Assembly (NCBI GenBank): GCA_009838645.1
Contig: VXRC01000048.1
Location: 1-64,000 of the forward strand
Direction of reading: 5' to 3'
Length of the DNA: 64,000 bases
Source of the DNA: Gemmatimonadota bacterium
Lineage (GTDB): Bacteria; JAAXHH01
The position numbers were made by a program, and so were the translations under genes. Below are positions 41,582 to 50,443 of this stretch, piece after piece. The notes under the pieces are model-generated. The model saw nothing but the letters and a program-made list of their open reading frames with translations, did no database searches and had not been told where the DNA came from. Positions within the stretch are counted from its first letter, which is position 1, and each line of letters begins with the position of its first letter.

Positions 41582-43465
41582 ATGAACGGGACGCCGGACC
41601 ACTCCGCGCTGAAGATTCCGGTCAGCCTGGCCAGCCTGGTCAGCCTAGTCGGCCTGATCGGCCTGGCCTGCCTGGTCGTCCTGACTCGTATGATCGGCCT
41701 GACCCGCCTGATCGGCCTGGCCTGCCTGGTCGCCATGGCCTGCCTGGTCGGCCTGGTCGCCGTGGCCTGCGCCCGCGAAGGCATGCCGCCCGGCGGCCCG
41801 CGCGACCGTATCCCACCCTGGGTGGTAGAAACCGATCCCCCGGCGGGTTCGACCCACGTGCCTCTGGACGTCTCCCCGAAACTGACCTTCAGCGAACGCA
41901 TCCAGCCCCGTTCCATCGAAGGCAACCTGTTCATCGCTCCGATCGTCGAATTCGAAGCCGAAGCGAGCTGGCGGGGCAACGAGATCACGGTCCGGTTCGA
42001 GGAGCCCCTGCTGGTCGACAGAACCTATATCATTACGGTGGGCACCGGCTTCAGGGACATGCGGAGTAACCGCATGGATTCGACTTTCGTATACGCGCTG
42101 TCGACCGGCCCCAGCATCGAAGAGGGGGAGGTCAACGGACTGACGGTCCACGACGGCCGGCCCGCAAGGAACACCTATGTCTGGGCATACGACCTTGCCG
42201 GGAAGCCCGACCCGGATCCGGCCGGCACGACCCCGGACTACCTGACCCAGGCCGGCCGGGACGGTACCTTTACCTTCACCCATCTCTCGGCCGGCCGTTA
42301 CCGTCTCTTCGCCTTCCTGGACCAGGGCAGAGACCGTCTCTACGACGCGGACGTGGACCCCATCGGCGTGCCTACCCGGGACGTCGTGCTGTCGGATGAG
42401 GGCATGACGGACGAGGCCATGTCGGATGAGGGCATGTCGGATGAGGGCATGACGGACGGTCCCATGTGGTTTCGGATGGCCGTGAACGATACCGCCGCCA
42501 TGCACGTGATGTCCGCCCGGGTGTCCCACCGACGTGCACTGAGTGTCTTCCTGAGCGAAGCGCCGCACGCGGACATGGTCCGGGACACGGGCGCCTATGC
42601 CATCGCCGGCGTGGAGGCGGGCGAAAGTCTCGAGGTCACGTCGGCGTACCAGGATCCGGCGGATCCGGCGACCATCGTGCTCATCACGGCGCCCCAGGTC
42701 CGCGACCGGGTCTATCGCCTGATCGTTACCGGCCTGGAAAATACCTGGTCGGAACCGATCGACACGACGGAGAACACCGCCGAGTTCACGGGTTCGTCCA
42801 TAGAGAACCCGCCGGCTCCGAGGCTGCTGGAAGTTCAACCCGGCAACCGTTCGCGGGACGTAGCGCAGTCCGTCGAGCTCCGGTTCTCGTTCAGCGAACC
42901 CGTTTCCCTGGAGGAGGGGGCCGTGGTCCTTCGGGATTCCACGGACCAGGAGGTCGGCGGGGATCTCCGGTGGATCGACGCCACGGTCGCCGCGATGCGG
43001 CCCGATAGCCTGCTGCAGCCGAGTGCCGACTACGAGATTCTCGTACTGGCCGGCCTGGTCAAGAACGGGTTCGACCAGCCGCTGCAGGCCACGGGCGACC
43101 GTTCGGATACGCTCGCGTACGCCTTCTCGACCATCGATCCCGAGGAATACGGTTCGCTGTCGGGACGGTTCGAGGACGAATACACCGCGGGGGCGGGAGC
43201 CGTGGGGATCTCCCTTTACCAGTTGCGGGACTCGGAGCCCGCATCGGAGATCGAACTGGACGGTCCCGGGGATTTTCGGTTTGACAACGTACTGCCGGGC
43301 CGGTATATCCTTCAAGCCTATCGCGACGCAAATGGAAACGGTAAATTCGATTACGGCAACGCCTTGCCATTCGTTCCCGCCGAACGGTCCATGGTCCATC
43401 CGGACACCCTGGAAGTACGGGTGGGATGGGAGACGGAAGACATAACACTCAGGCTGAACCGTTAG
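41582..43465 (+). CDS. Lipoprotein with Big_5/SbsA-like Ig domains
   Basis: 627 residues. The N-terminal hydrophobic region runs an unusual 60 residues and ends in a lipobox (VAVAC), followed by CAREGMPPGGPRDRIPPWV, the start seen in Bacteroidota/Ignavibacteria 'Ig-like domain-containing' lipoproteins. Two Big_5-type Ig domains follow (about 75-170, 400-500) and a carboxypeptidase-regulatory-like/Cna-B end (LSGRFEDEYT...LPGRYILQAYRDANGNGKFDYG). A central tract of five-residue repeats (DEGMS/T) lies at about 270-290. Probably an outer-membrane-associated surface protein; function unknown. The long signal region is made of 9-bp repeats. Confidence 0.85.
   Translation: MNGTPDHSALKIPVSLASLVSLVGLIGLACLVVLTRMIGLTRLIGLACLVAMACLVGLVAVACAREGMPPGGPRDRIPPWVVETDPPAGSTHVPLDVSPKLTFSERIQPRSIEGNLFIAPIVEFEAEASWRGNEITVRFEEPLLVDRTYIITVGTGFRDMRSNRMDSTFVYALSTGPSIEEGEVNGLTVHDGRPARNTYVWAYDLAGKPDPDPAGTTPDYLTQAGRDGTFTFTHLSAGRYRLFAFLDQGRDRLYDADVDPIGVPTRDVVLSDEGMTDEAMSDEGMSDEGMTDGPMWFRMAVNDTAAMHVMSARVSHRRALSVFLSEAPHADMVRDTGAYAIAGVEAGESLEVTSAYQDPADPATIVLITAPQVRDRVYRLIVTGLENTWSEPIDTTENTAEFTGSSIENPPAPRLLEVQPGNRSRDVAQSVELRFSFSEPVSLEEGAVVLRDSTDQEVGGDLRWIDATVAAMRPDSLLQPSADYEILVLAGLVKNGFDQPLQATGDRSDTLAYAFSTIDPEEYGSLSGRFEDEYTAGAGAVGISLYQLRDSEPASEIELDGPGDFRFDNVLPGRYILQAYRDANGNGKFDYGNALPFVPAERSMVHPDTLEVRVGWETEDITLRLNR
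41610..41772 (+). repeat. Degenerate 9-bp repeats forming the lipoprotein signal region
   Basis: Repeated ggcctggtc / agcctggtc-type units encode (V/I)-(S/G)-L and GLACLV runs directly after the xerC stop codon. Degenerate but visible over about 160 bp. Confidence 0.8.
42395..42466 (+). repeat. 15-bp repeats in the Ig-lipoprotein
   Basis: Units at 42395, 42410, 42425 and 42440 plus a partial at 42455; clearest form gatgagggcatgtcg. They encode the repeat DEGM(S/T). Confidence 0.93.
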
Positions 43466-43492
43466 CGGACCGGCGCGTCAGGGGAGTAACTC

Positions 43493-44359
43493 ATGAGTAA
43501 CGGCAAAAGTGCTCTGGATCTGCAGGAAACGGTGGATGCGTTGAAGACGCAGGGCATCGTGACCGTCGAAGGCGTATTCTCCGCGGAAGAGATGAATACG
43601 TTCCGCGGACTGCTGGACCAGACCATCGCGGAGGCGAGCCGCGTAGAGGAATACAAGGGTCGACCGACCGACAAGCTCCTCGGGAAATCGAAGGACACGG
43701 TCTGGCTGCTGTGGGAACTCTACGCCGTTTGCGAAGGCGGACTCCGGTTCTCCCGGCATCCCGCCATCGTCAGCGTGCTGGAACGCGCCCTGGGCGAGCC
43801 GGTCAAACACGCCAGCATCGGTACCATGTTCGACAAGGTGGCCGGCGGCGACGCGGAGATCGGATGGCACCAGGACACCTTCTTCATCGTGGATCCGCCC
43901 CGGGACCTCGATCTTTCCGGCCACTGGAACCAGTTCGGCCACATACACATCAGGCCGGCCGACATCGAATGGAAGGAAGACCTTTTCCGGAAGACCATCA
44001 TCGTCCGCATCAACGTGGACATTCAGACCATCGAGAACGGCGCCATGAAGGTCCTCCCCGGCTCCTATCTCGAAGGACCTCTTGAACTGAAAGGCGGTCC
44101 TGAGGCCTATGTCACAAGCCACGAGCACGAGGCTATCAACTGCACGGCGGGCGAGGGAAGCGTCACCTTCTACTATCCCACCATGCTCCACAGTTCGGAG
44201 GTCAGCACGGCGCCGCCCGGCGTGCACCGGCGGGCGGCCGCGCACCGGGTTCGCGCGGAAAGCCTGCAGATCCCGGGCTGGGACTGGCCCTCGGACTGGC
44301 CCGAAGGCGCAGAACGGATCCGGCCGGAAACGGGATTCGATCTGGACCCGTTCGCCTGA
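43493..44359 (+). CDS. Phytanoyl-CoA dioxygenase (PhyH) family protein
   Basis: Fe(II)/2-oxoglutarate dioxygenase of 288 residues. Metal motif IGWHQDTFF gives H-x-D (about residue 123); the distal histidine and arginine are in TMLHSSEV and GVHRRAAAHRV. These place it in PhyH, whose many environmental members hydroxylate unknown substrates. GGGGAG precedes the ATG. It follows the Ig-lipoprotein gene by 28 bp, probably in the same transcript. No partner gene shows the substrate. Confidence 0.9.
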   Translation: MSNGKSALDLQETVDALKTQGIVTVEGVFSAEEMNTFRGLLDQTIAEASRVEEYKGRPTDKLLGKSKDTVWLLWELYAVCEGGLRFSRHPAIVSVLERALGEPVKHASIGTMFDKVAGGDAEIGWHQDTFFIVDPPRDLDLSGHWNQFGHIHIRPADIEWKEDLFRKTIIVRINVDIQTIENGAMKVLPGSYLEGPLELKGGPEAYVTSHEHEAINCTAGEGSVTFYYPTMLHSSEVSTAPPGVHRRAAAHRVRAESLQIPGWDWPSDWPEGAERIRPETGFDLDPFA

Positions 44360-44403
44360 TTCCGCCGGTACGCCGAACTCCCACTTCGCGCCGAATCCTC
44401 CAG

Positions 44404-44465
44404 CACCGAGCCCTGCCGGGGCGCCGATCTCAAACACCAAGCCCTGCCGGAGCACCGAACCCTAA
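44404..44465. repeat. 31-bp imperfect duplication over the solute-binding-protein stop codon
   Basis: Units at 44404-44434 and 44435-44465 share caccgagccctgccgg-type sequence. The stop codon of the minus-strand gene (44464-44462) lies inside the second unit. Confidence 0.75.
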
Positions 44466-46171
44466 CGCCGGCCGGATTCCAGCCCAAGTTCACCGATGTA
44501 CAGGGTGGAGAATGCCGGCGCGAAACCGCTCCACCGCCGGTCGCCGAACCGGTTTTCCTCGATACCCAGGACCCACGGCTTGCTAAGGGTCGCGTTGACC
44601 ATGTTGTGCAGGAACACGCCCGCGGCCTGCTCGGCCAGGATCACCTCGGCGTCCTGGTACATGGCGACGCGCTTCTCCTCGTCGAATTCCCGTGCGGCGG
44701 CATCTACCAGGCGGTCGAACCCGTCGTGTTTCCAGTCCTGACGGCCCGATCCCGCGGGCTGGGAGCGCCAGGGAACGGCGATCATGTCGCTGGGGTCCGG
44801 GTAGTCCATGTTGAACCAGAGGAAACCCCACGGGATCTCGTGGTCGCGCATGAAGGCGTTGAAGGCGTTGGTGGACTGCTGCCGCAGGTTCACCTCGATG
44901 TCCAGGTGGTCCTCGAACATCTGCTGCATGGCGACGACCACGTTCCATTCATCGGGCGTCGGCGGCTGGCCCCGCACCCAGAGTTCGAGCGGGGGAAGCC
45001 CCTTGCCGCCGGGGTAGCCGGCCTGCGCCAGTCGCTGCCGGGCCAGTTCCGGATCGAAGGTCTGGTACGTACGGATCCGGTCCGCCTGGTACCCCGGGAA
45101 GCCCTTCGGCAGCATGCCGTAGGCCGGCGTGGCGGCGCCGCCGAGAACGACGTTGCAGATGGATTCACGGTCGATGGCGTGGGCCAGGGCCTGGCGCAGC
45201 CGGATGTTGTCGAAGGGCGGCTCGCGGGTCCTGAAGATCGTATAGTACGTACCGAAGTTCGGATAGGTAATCAACTCGCGGCTCAGGACGGGATCCATGC
45301 GCGCGTGATGGTAGTCGGGACCCATGACGCCGATCCGGTCGAACTCGCCGTTTTCATAGGCCGGCAGTCCCCGCCAGCCCGGAAGGATGAAGGTGAACTC
45401 GATGCGTTCGAGGTATCCCTTCCACGGTCCGTTGTAATGGGGATTCAGCGCGTAGGTCATGCTGACGTTCTTGTCCCAGGACGCGAGGCGCCAGGTGGAA
45501 TTGGACACGCAGTACTCCGGCTCGGACCACCTTAACCCGTATTTCTCCACCTGCCACCGGGGTGCCGGTACGGAAGTAAAAAAGGTGAGGATGTAGGGGA
45601 AGTGTGAGCACGGTTCTTCGGTCTCGATCACCAGCGTGCGGTCGTCCACGGCCCGGACGCCGACGGTCGACGGATCGCTCGTCAGTCCCGTGTTGAACGC
45701 CCGGGCGCCCTTGATCGGGTAGTAGAAGTAGGCGAAGATGTTGGCGTGCGCGGGATCGAGCAGCCGGCGGAAGGACCATTCGAAATCGTGGGCGGTCACC
45801 GGCCGGCCGTCGCTCCACTTCGCGCCCGCGCGGATCCTGAAAGTCCAGGTCACGTGGTCGTCCGCCACGGACCAGGACTCGGCGGCCGCGCCCCTGATCT
45901 CCATGTCTTCGTCGAAGACCAGCAGGGATTCGAAGAGGAAGGCGTTGAACTGGGCGTCGAAGAGGGAGATGCCCACGTCCAGGGTGGACGGTTCCAGCAT
46001 GCTCAGCCGGATGTACTGCTCGCTGAGCGGGGCGGCGTCCGCCGGCAGTTCCCGCCCCACCGAATTGACGCGCGAGGTCTGCGTCCCGTCGCCGGACTCG
46101 TCGCCCGGTGACCCGCAGGCCGTCGCGACAAGCGCGGCGGCGCAGATCAAGGCGTAGTTCCGTCCTCCCAT
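44462..46171 (-). CDS. ABC transporter solute-binding lipoprotein, family 5 (oligopeptide/opine type)
   Basis: 569-residue SBP_bac_5 protein. N-terminal signal ends in a lipobox VATACGSPG. Domain marks: LEPSTLDVGISLFDAQFN, GAAAESWSVADDHVTWTFRIRAGAKWSDGRPVTAHDF, and PPFDNIRLRQALAHAIDRESI. These match dipeptide/oligopeptide/nickel-binding proteins; the ligand is unknown. Start ATG at 46171 with GGGAGG upstream. No permease or ATPase genes are adjacent, so it is an orphan binding protein here. The isomerase-like gene upstream is on the same strand and may be related by substrate. Confidence 0.9.
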   Translation of the reverse strand: MGGRNYALICAAALVATACGSPGDESGDGTQTSRVNSVGRELPADAAPLSEQYIRLSMLEPSTLDVGISLFDAQFNAFLFESLLVFDEDMEIRGAAAESWSVADDHVTWTFRIRAGAKWSDGRPVTAHDFEWSFRRLLDPAHANIFAYFYYPIKGARAFNTGLTSDPSTVGVRAVDDRTLVIETEEPCSHFPYILTFFTSVPAPRWQVEKYGLRWSEPEYCVSNSTWRLASWDKNVSMTYALNPHYNGPWKGYLERIEFTFILPGWRGLPAYENGEFDRIGVMGPDYHHARMDPVLSRELITYPNFGTYYTIFRTREPPFDNIRLRQALAHAIDRESICNVVLGGAATPAYGMLPKGFPGYQADRIRTYQTFDPELARQRLAQAGYPGGKGLPPLELWVRGQPPTPDEWNVVVAMQQMFEDHLDIEVNLRQQSTNAFNAFMRDHEIPWGFLWFNMDYPDPSDMIAVPWRSQPAGSGRQDWKHDGFDRLVDAAAREFDEEKRVAMYQDAEVILAEQAAGVFLHNMVNATLSKPWVLGIEENRFGDRRWSGFAPAFSTLYIGELGLESGRR

Positions 46172-46304
46172 CGTGCCCTCCCGGTCGCCGCGGGCCATTG
46201 CGTCATGACGCGCTCGTCGCTACGCCTCGAAGCGTACGCCGCTTTGCAGCGGAACGCCCACCTGCCACGCGGTCCGGTGCTGCCGGTCGCCGCGGGCTGA
46301 TTGG

Positions 46305-47306
46305 TCATTCTTCGGCGAAGGCGGCATCGAAGGCCACGTCGGAAGGAGGAAAATCGACGCCCTTCGTAAAGGCACAGGCTTCCTCGGCGCCGTGTTCGCG
46401 GTCCATGCCGCTGTCCTCCCACTCGATGGAGAGGGGACCCTGGTACCCGATCTCGTTCAGCGCGCGGATGATCTCCTCGAAATCGATGCTGCCGCGGCCG
46501 AGGGACCGGAAATCCCAGTACCGGTCGGAATGGCCGAAGTTCACGTGTCCGCCGAAGACGCCGGCACGGGTCGGGCGTTCCGACCACCAGACGTCCTTCA
46601 TGTGCACGTGGTAGATGCGGTCCCTGAAGGTCCGGATGAACTCGACGTAGTCCACCCCCTGGTAGCCGAAGTGGCTGGGGTCGTAGTTGAATCCGAAGGC
46701 CTCGCGATGGTCCAGGGCGTCCAGCGCCCGCTGTGCCGAGGAGATGTCGAAGGCGATCTCCGTGGGATGCACCTCCAGGCCGAACTTCACGCCCACCTCG
46801 TCGAACACGTCCAGGATCGGATTCCAGCGCGCCGCGAAGTCTTCGTATCCCGCATCGATGGAAGAAGGGTCCACGGGCGGGAAGGAGTAGAGCAGGTGCC
46901 AGATCGACGAGCCGGTGAACCCGTTGGCCACGTCGAGGCCCATGTTCGCGGCGGCCCGGGCGGTCTGCTTCATCTCCTCGGCCGCGCGCCGGCGTACGCC
47001 TTCCGGGTCCCCGTCCCCCCAGACATGGGGGGGCAGGATCGCCTCGTGGCGGGCATCGATCAGGTCGCAGACCGCCTGACCGGCGAGATGGTTGCTGATG
47101 GAAAACACCTGCAGACCGTGCTTGTCCAGCAGCGCCCGGCGGTCCTCGCAATACGCCTTGCTCTCGGCGCCCTGATTCACATCGAAGTGGTCACCCCAGC
47201 AGGCCAGTTCGAGACCGTCGAATCCCCAGCTCGCCGCCTTCCCGGCGAGCGTGTCGAGGGTGAGGTCCGCCCACTGGCCGGTAAAAAGCGTTACGGGACG
47301 AGACAT
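46305..47306 (-). CDS. Xylose-isomerase-like TIM barrel (sugar phosphate isomerase/epimerase)
   Basis: 333 residues, AP_endonuc_2 fold. [39 protein letters not shown] (glutamate and histidine ligands), [12 protein letters not shown] (D and H), [10 protein letters not shown] and [10 protein letters not shown] (last ligand) are in the family order; all metal ligands appear present. AAGGAG lies ahead of the ATG. It forms a likely operon with the upstream Gfo/Idh gene (47-bp gap), the usual pairing of inositol/sugar-dehydrogenase and isomerase-like enzymes. Confidence 0.9.
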   Translation of the reverse strand: MSRPVTLFTGQWADLTLDTLAGKAASWGFDGLELACWGDHFDVNQGAESKAYCEDRRALLDKHGLQVFSISNHLAGQAVCDLIDARHEAILPPHVWGDGDPEGVRRRAAEEMKQTARAAANMGLDVANGFTGSSIWHLLYSFPPVDPSSIDAGYEDFAARWNPILDVFDEVGVKFGLEVHPTEIAFDISSAQRALDALDHREAFGFNYDPSHFGYQGVDYVEFIRTFRDRIYHVHMKDVWWSERPTRAGVFGGHVNFGHSDRYWDFRSLGRGSIDFEEIIRALNEIGYQGPLSIEWEDSGMDREHGAEEACAFTKGVDFPPSDVAFDAAFAEE

Positions 47307-47353
47307 GATTGACTGCTCCTTTCGGTTTCATAGTCGGCCTACTGGTCGGAGGC

Positions 47354-48526
47354 CTACAGGTCGGCGATCCGGACCCAGCTGCCGTTCTCGGCCGACAGCG
47401 AAACGGCTTCCAGCACGGCCTGGTCCCGGACGCCTTCGTCGAAATCCGGATGGAGATTGTCGTCGGCGCCGGCGATGGCCTGCATGAGATCGTACACCTC
47501 GTGGATGAAGGTGTGTTCCCATCCGATGATGTGTCCGGGCGGCCACCACCGGTCCATGTAGGGGTGGGCGCCTTCGGTCACGATGATCTCGCGGAATCCC
47601 TGCACGTGGTCCTCGTCTTCCCGGTTGTAATACTGGAGTTCGTTCATCTTCTCAAGGTTGAAGGCGATGGAACCCTTGCTGCCGTTGATCTCGAATCGGT
47701 TTCCGTTCCGCCGTCCTCCGGCGAAGCGCGTGGCCTCGAAGGAGCCCACGGCGCCGTTCTCGAATCGGGCCAGCGCCAGGGTCGTGTCGTCCACGGTCAC
47801 CGGTCCCGTCCGCGTGGAACCGCCGGCGCTCGCGCCGAGGGCCGAATCGATCTCGTCCACGATGGGACGCTCCTTGATGAAAGTCTCCTGCATGCCGGTC
47901 ACTTCGGTGATCTCGCCGATGAGATACCGGGCCAGGTCGATGATGTGGGCGTTCAGGTCGCCGTGGGGACCCGAGCCGGCCTTCTCCTTCTGCAGCCGCC
48001 ACACCAGAGGGAAATCGGGGTCCATGATCCAGTCCTGCAGGTAGACGGCGCGCCAATGGTACACCTGGCCGATGCGGCCTTCCTCTATGAGCCGCTTCGC
48101 CAGCGCGACGGCGGGCACCCGGCGGTAGTTGTAGGCCACCATGCTCTTCACGCCCGCCCGGTTCACGGCTTCGGCCATGGCGCGGGCCTCCTCGAGGCTG
48201 TTGGCCAGCGGTTTTTCGCAGAAGACGTGCTTGCCCGCTTCGGCGGCGGCGATGGCGATCTCCGCGTGGCTGTCGCCCGGTGTCGAAACGTCGACGAGAT
48301 CAATGTCGTCGCGGGCGATCAGCGTCTTCCAGTCGGTCTCGTATCCTTCCCAGCCGAACTCGGCGGCGGCGCCTTTCACGTTCTCCTCGTTCCGCCCGCA
48401 AATGGCCTTCATGACCGGCACGCCGGCCGCGTCCGGGAAGAAGAAAGACATGTCCTTGAAGGCGTGGCTGTGCGCCTTGCCCATGAACGAATAACCTACC
48501 AGGCCCACGTTGATGTTGCTTGCCAT
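47354..48526 (-). CDS. Gfo/Idh/MocA-family oxidoreductase
   Basis: NAD(P)-dependent dehydrogenase of about 390 residues from the ATG at 48526 (AAAGGAG upstream). The Rossmann domain is at the start (INVGLVGYSFMGKAHSHAF), the EKP motif is in HVFCEKPLANSLEEA (about residue 100), and the C-terminal domain follows with HGDLNAHIIDLARYL. These mark sugar or inositol dehydrogenases; the exact substrate is unknown. A longer frame upstream of the ATG is formed by a 21-bp tandem repeat and is not taken as coding. It probably shares an operon with the downstream isomerase gene. Confidence 0.92.
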   Translation of the reverse strand: MASNINVGLVGYSFMGKAHSHAFKDMSFFFPDAAGVPVMKAICGRNEENVKGAAAEFGWEGYETDWKTLIARDDIDLVDVSTPGDSHAEIAIAAAEAGKHVFCEKPLANSLEEARAMAEAVNRAGVKSMVAYNYRRVPAVALAKRLIEEGRIGQVYHWRAVYLQDWIMDPDFPLVWRLQKEKAGSGPHGDLNAHIIDLARYLIGEITEVTGMQETFIKERPIVDEIDSALGASAGGSTRTGPVTVDDTTLALARFENGAVGSFEATRFAGGRRNGNRFEINGSKGSIAFNLEKMNELQYYNREDEDHVQGFREIIVTEGAHPYMDRWWPPGHIIGWEHTFIHEVYDLMQAIAGADDNLHPDFDEGVRDQAVLEAVSLSAENGSWVRIADL

Positions 48527-48552
48527 GCAATGCTCCTTTCTCGTCTCTAGCG

Positions 48553-48611
48553 CCGCCGGGGCGGTCACGTCCTCCGCCGGGGCGGTCACGTCCTCCGCCG
48601 GGGCGGTCCGG
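48553..48611. repeat. 21-bp tandem repeat between glyS and the Gfo/Idh gene
   Basis: Units at 48553-48573, 48574-48594 and a partial 48595-48611. It begins two bases after the glyS stop codon and runs up to the leader of the next gene. Confidence 0.95.
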
Positions 48612-48612
48612 T

Positions 48613-50211
48613 TCAGGAAGCCAGCTTTTCTTCTACGTAATCTTTCAGCTCACCGATGGCCACCCGGTCCTGCGCCATGGTATCCCGGTCTCGGACCGTA
48701 ACCGCCTGGTCGTCGAGGGTCTGGAAGTCGACCGTGACACAGAGCGGCGTGCCGATTTCGTCCTGGCGCCGGTAGAGCTTACCGATGGCGCCCGTGTCGT
48801 CGTACACCGTCCGAATCCTGCCCCCGGACTGCAGCGACCTTCGGATGTCCCGGGCTGTTTCGGCGAGCCGGTCGTCGGTCCGCTTCAGCGGGAAGACCGC
48901 CACCTTGACCGGGGCCAGGTGGGGCCTGAGCCGCAATACCGTCCGGTAGTGGTCGCCGATGACCTTCTGCGACAGGTTCCGCAGCGTCTTGCCCTCCTTG
49001 ATCCGGTCCGCGCCCGTCATGGCCAGGAGCGCGTCGATGCGCGGCATGCTTTCGGGCAGCTCGCCGGCGATCGCCTCCCCGAAGGCCAGCAGGGATTCCC
49101 GCGTTTCGTCCGGCATTTTGCTGTTCTTCGCGACCGAAGCGTTGAAGGTGTCAAGCCCTCCCTTGGCGCCGGCAAGCTTGTCTTCGGGCGGCGCTTTCAC
49201 CATGGATTCGTCGTAGGCTTCGCTGAGCACGGCCAGCAGGCAGCGGCCGACCCCCGCCGACGGTTCGACCACGAAGGGGATCAAGTGGCGGTTCGCATGC
49301 GGATCGAAATAGGAAAGCCTCGTCGTGCTGGACGGATTTTCCGCGACCTGCGCCGTGAGATCGTACTGTTCCTGGTACCGCGTGTGGCAGCCCAGGTCGA
49401 AGTCCGTCCGGCTCGCAATGCCCTCCAGCTCCTCGAAGCCGAGGGATGGATACCGGTACATAAGGTCATATGTTTTCTTCGAGTAATGGGCGAGATCCTC
49501 CCGCGGCACGTCGAGGATCCGGATGTTGTTCCGGCTGACGCCGATGTGTTCCCACCACGCGAGCCGGTCCTCCAGCCAGCGATCCTGCCATTCGTCCTCG
49601 GTACCGGGATGGACGAAGAACTCGATCTCCAGCATGTCGAATTCCCGGACGCGGAACAGGAAGTTGCGGGGATTGATCTCGTTGCGGAACCCCTTGCCAA
49701 CCTGGGCGATGCCGAAGGGAAGCTTGCGCGCCGTCGTGGTCAGGACGTTGTTGAAATTGACGAAGATGCCCTGGGCCGTCTCAGGGCGCAGGTAGGCAAA
49801 AGCCCCTTCTTCCGATACCGGACCCACCTGCGTCTTGAACATCAGGTTGAAGGGCCGCGGCTCGGTCAGGTCCGTGGACCCGCAGGCGGGGCAGGAATCC
49901 CCTGCCTGGTCGGCGCGCCACCGTCCCTGGCACTTGCGGCAGTCCACCAGGGGGTCGACGAAGGTCTCCTCGTGACCCGAATACTTCCAGGTCAGCGGAT
50001 TCATCAGGATGGCGCTGTCGAGCCCCTCCATGTCATCCCGCTCATAGACGTTGCGCCGCCACCAGGAGTCCACGATGTTGTTCTTCAGTTCGACGCCCAC
50101 CGGGCCGTAATCGTACAGACCCTGCAGGCCGCCGTAGATTTCCGAGCCCGGGTAGATGATTCCGCGGCGCTTGCAGAGCGAGACGAGTTGTTCCAGCGAG
50201 ACAGCGGCCAC
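48613..50211 (-). CDS. glyS: Glycyl-tRNA synthetase (alpha2 type, GlyQS)
   Basis: Class II aminoacyl-tRNA synthetase charging tRNA-Gly. Motifs: GLQGLYDYGPVGVELK (N-terminal), CRKCQGRWRAD/CPACGSTD zinc-ribbon, FNLMFKT, RPETAQGIFVNF (motif 2 region), FRNEINPRNFLFRVREFD, and GVGRCLLAVLSEAY (motif 3), then the anticodon domain (LAPVKVAVFPL). An insertion of about 90 residues between motif 3 and the anticodon domain (to PHLAPVK) is present. I start at GTG 50211 (AAAGGA upstream); the longer ATG frame to 50277 adds unrelated sequence. The alpha2 type is typical of Bacteroidota and archaea. Confidence 0.95.
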   Translation of the reverse strand: MAAVSLEQLVSLCKRRGIIYPGSEIYGGLQGLYDYGPVGVELKNNIVDSWWRRNVYERDDMEGLDSAILMNPLTWKYSGHEETFVDPLVDCRKCQGRWRADQAGDSCPACGSTDLTEPRPFNLMFKTQVGPVSEEGAFAYLRPETAQGIFVNFNNVLTTTARKLPFGIAQVGKGFRNEINPRNFLFRVREFDMLEIEFFVHPGTEDEWQDRWLEDRLAWWEHIGVSRNNIRILDVPREDLAHYSKKTYDLMYRYPSLGFEELEGIASRTDFDLGCHTRYQEQYDLTAQVAENPSSTTRLSYFDPHANRHLIPFVVEPSAGVGRCLLAVLSEAYDESMVKAPPEDKLAGAKGGLDTFNASVAKNSKMPDETRESLLAFGEAIAGELPESMPRIDALLAMTGADRIKEGKTLRNLSQKVIGDHYRTVLRLRPHLAPVKVAVFPLKRTDDRLAETARDIRRSLQSGGRIRTVYDDTGAIGKLYRRQDEIGTPLCVTVDFQTLDDQAVTVRDRDTMAQDRVAIGELKDYVEEKLAS

Positions 50212-50288
50212 CGCGGTCCTTTCCGGTTTGTACAATGCGGAGATGACAGGCGTCGCGGCGCTTCCGGCACGCCGCAAACAACGCGTTC

Positions 50289-50317
50289 ACCATAACGAAA
50301 ACCTCGTGCGGTGTCAA
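50289..50317 (-). promoter_or_regulatory. Predicted sigma70 promoter of glyS
   Basis: Minus strand: perfect -35 TTGACA (50317-50312), 17-base spacer, -10 TATGGT (50294-50289), leader about 75 nt. Confidence 0.6.
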
Positions 50318-50443
50318 CCCAAAAGGCCTCGCCGCACCTAAAATATAGATTGACAGGAACCGGGCCCCCGCGCATTGATACATAGCGTTTTAGGGTTGTT
50401 TCGCCCTGCTTCGAAAACCCCGATCCGACACCCGGTGCTGTCG

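Noticed and set aside
46200-46304. Hairpin ccgctttgcagcgg as terminator
   Set aside because: Short stem without a T-run; it may only be a chance palindrome.
48520-50295. 591-codon plus-strand open frame opposite glyS
   Set aside because: Shadow of glyS and partly coded by the 21-bp repeat; no motif.
50337-50380. Plus-strand TTGACA near 50350 as a promoter for the YgfZ-like gene
   Set aside because: No -10 box at acceptable spacing.
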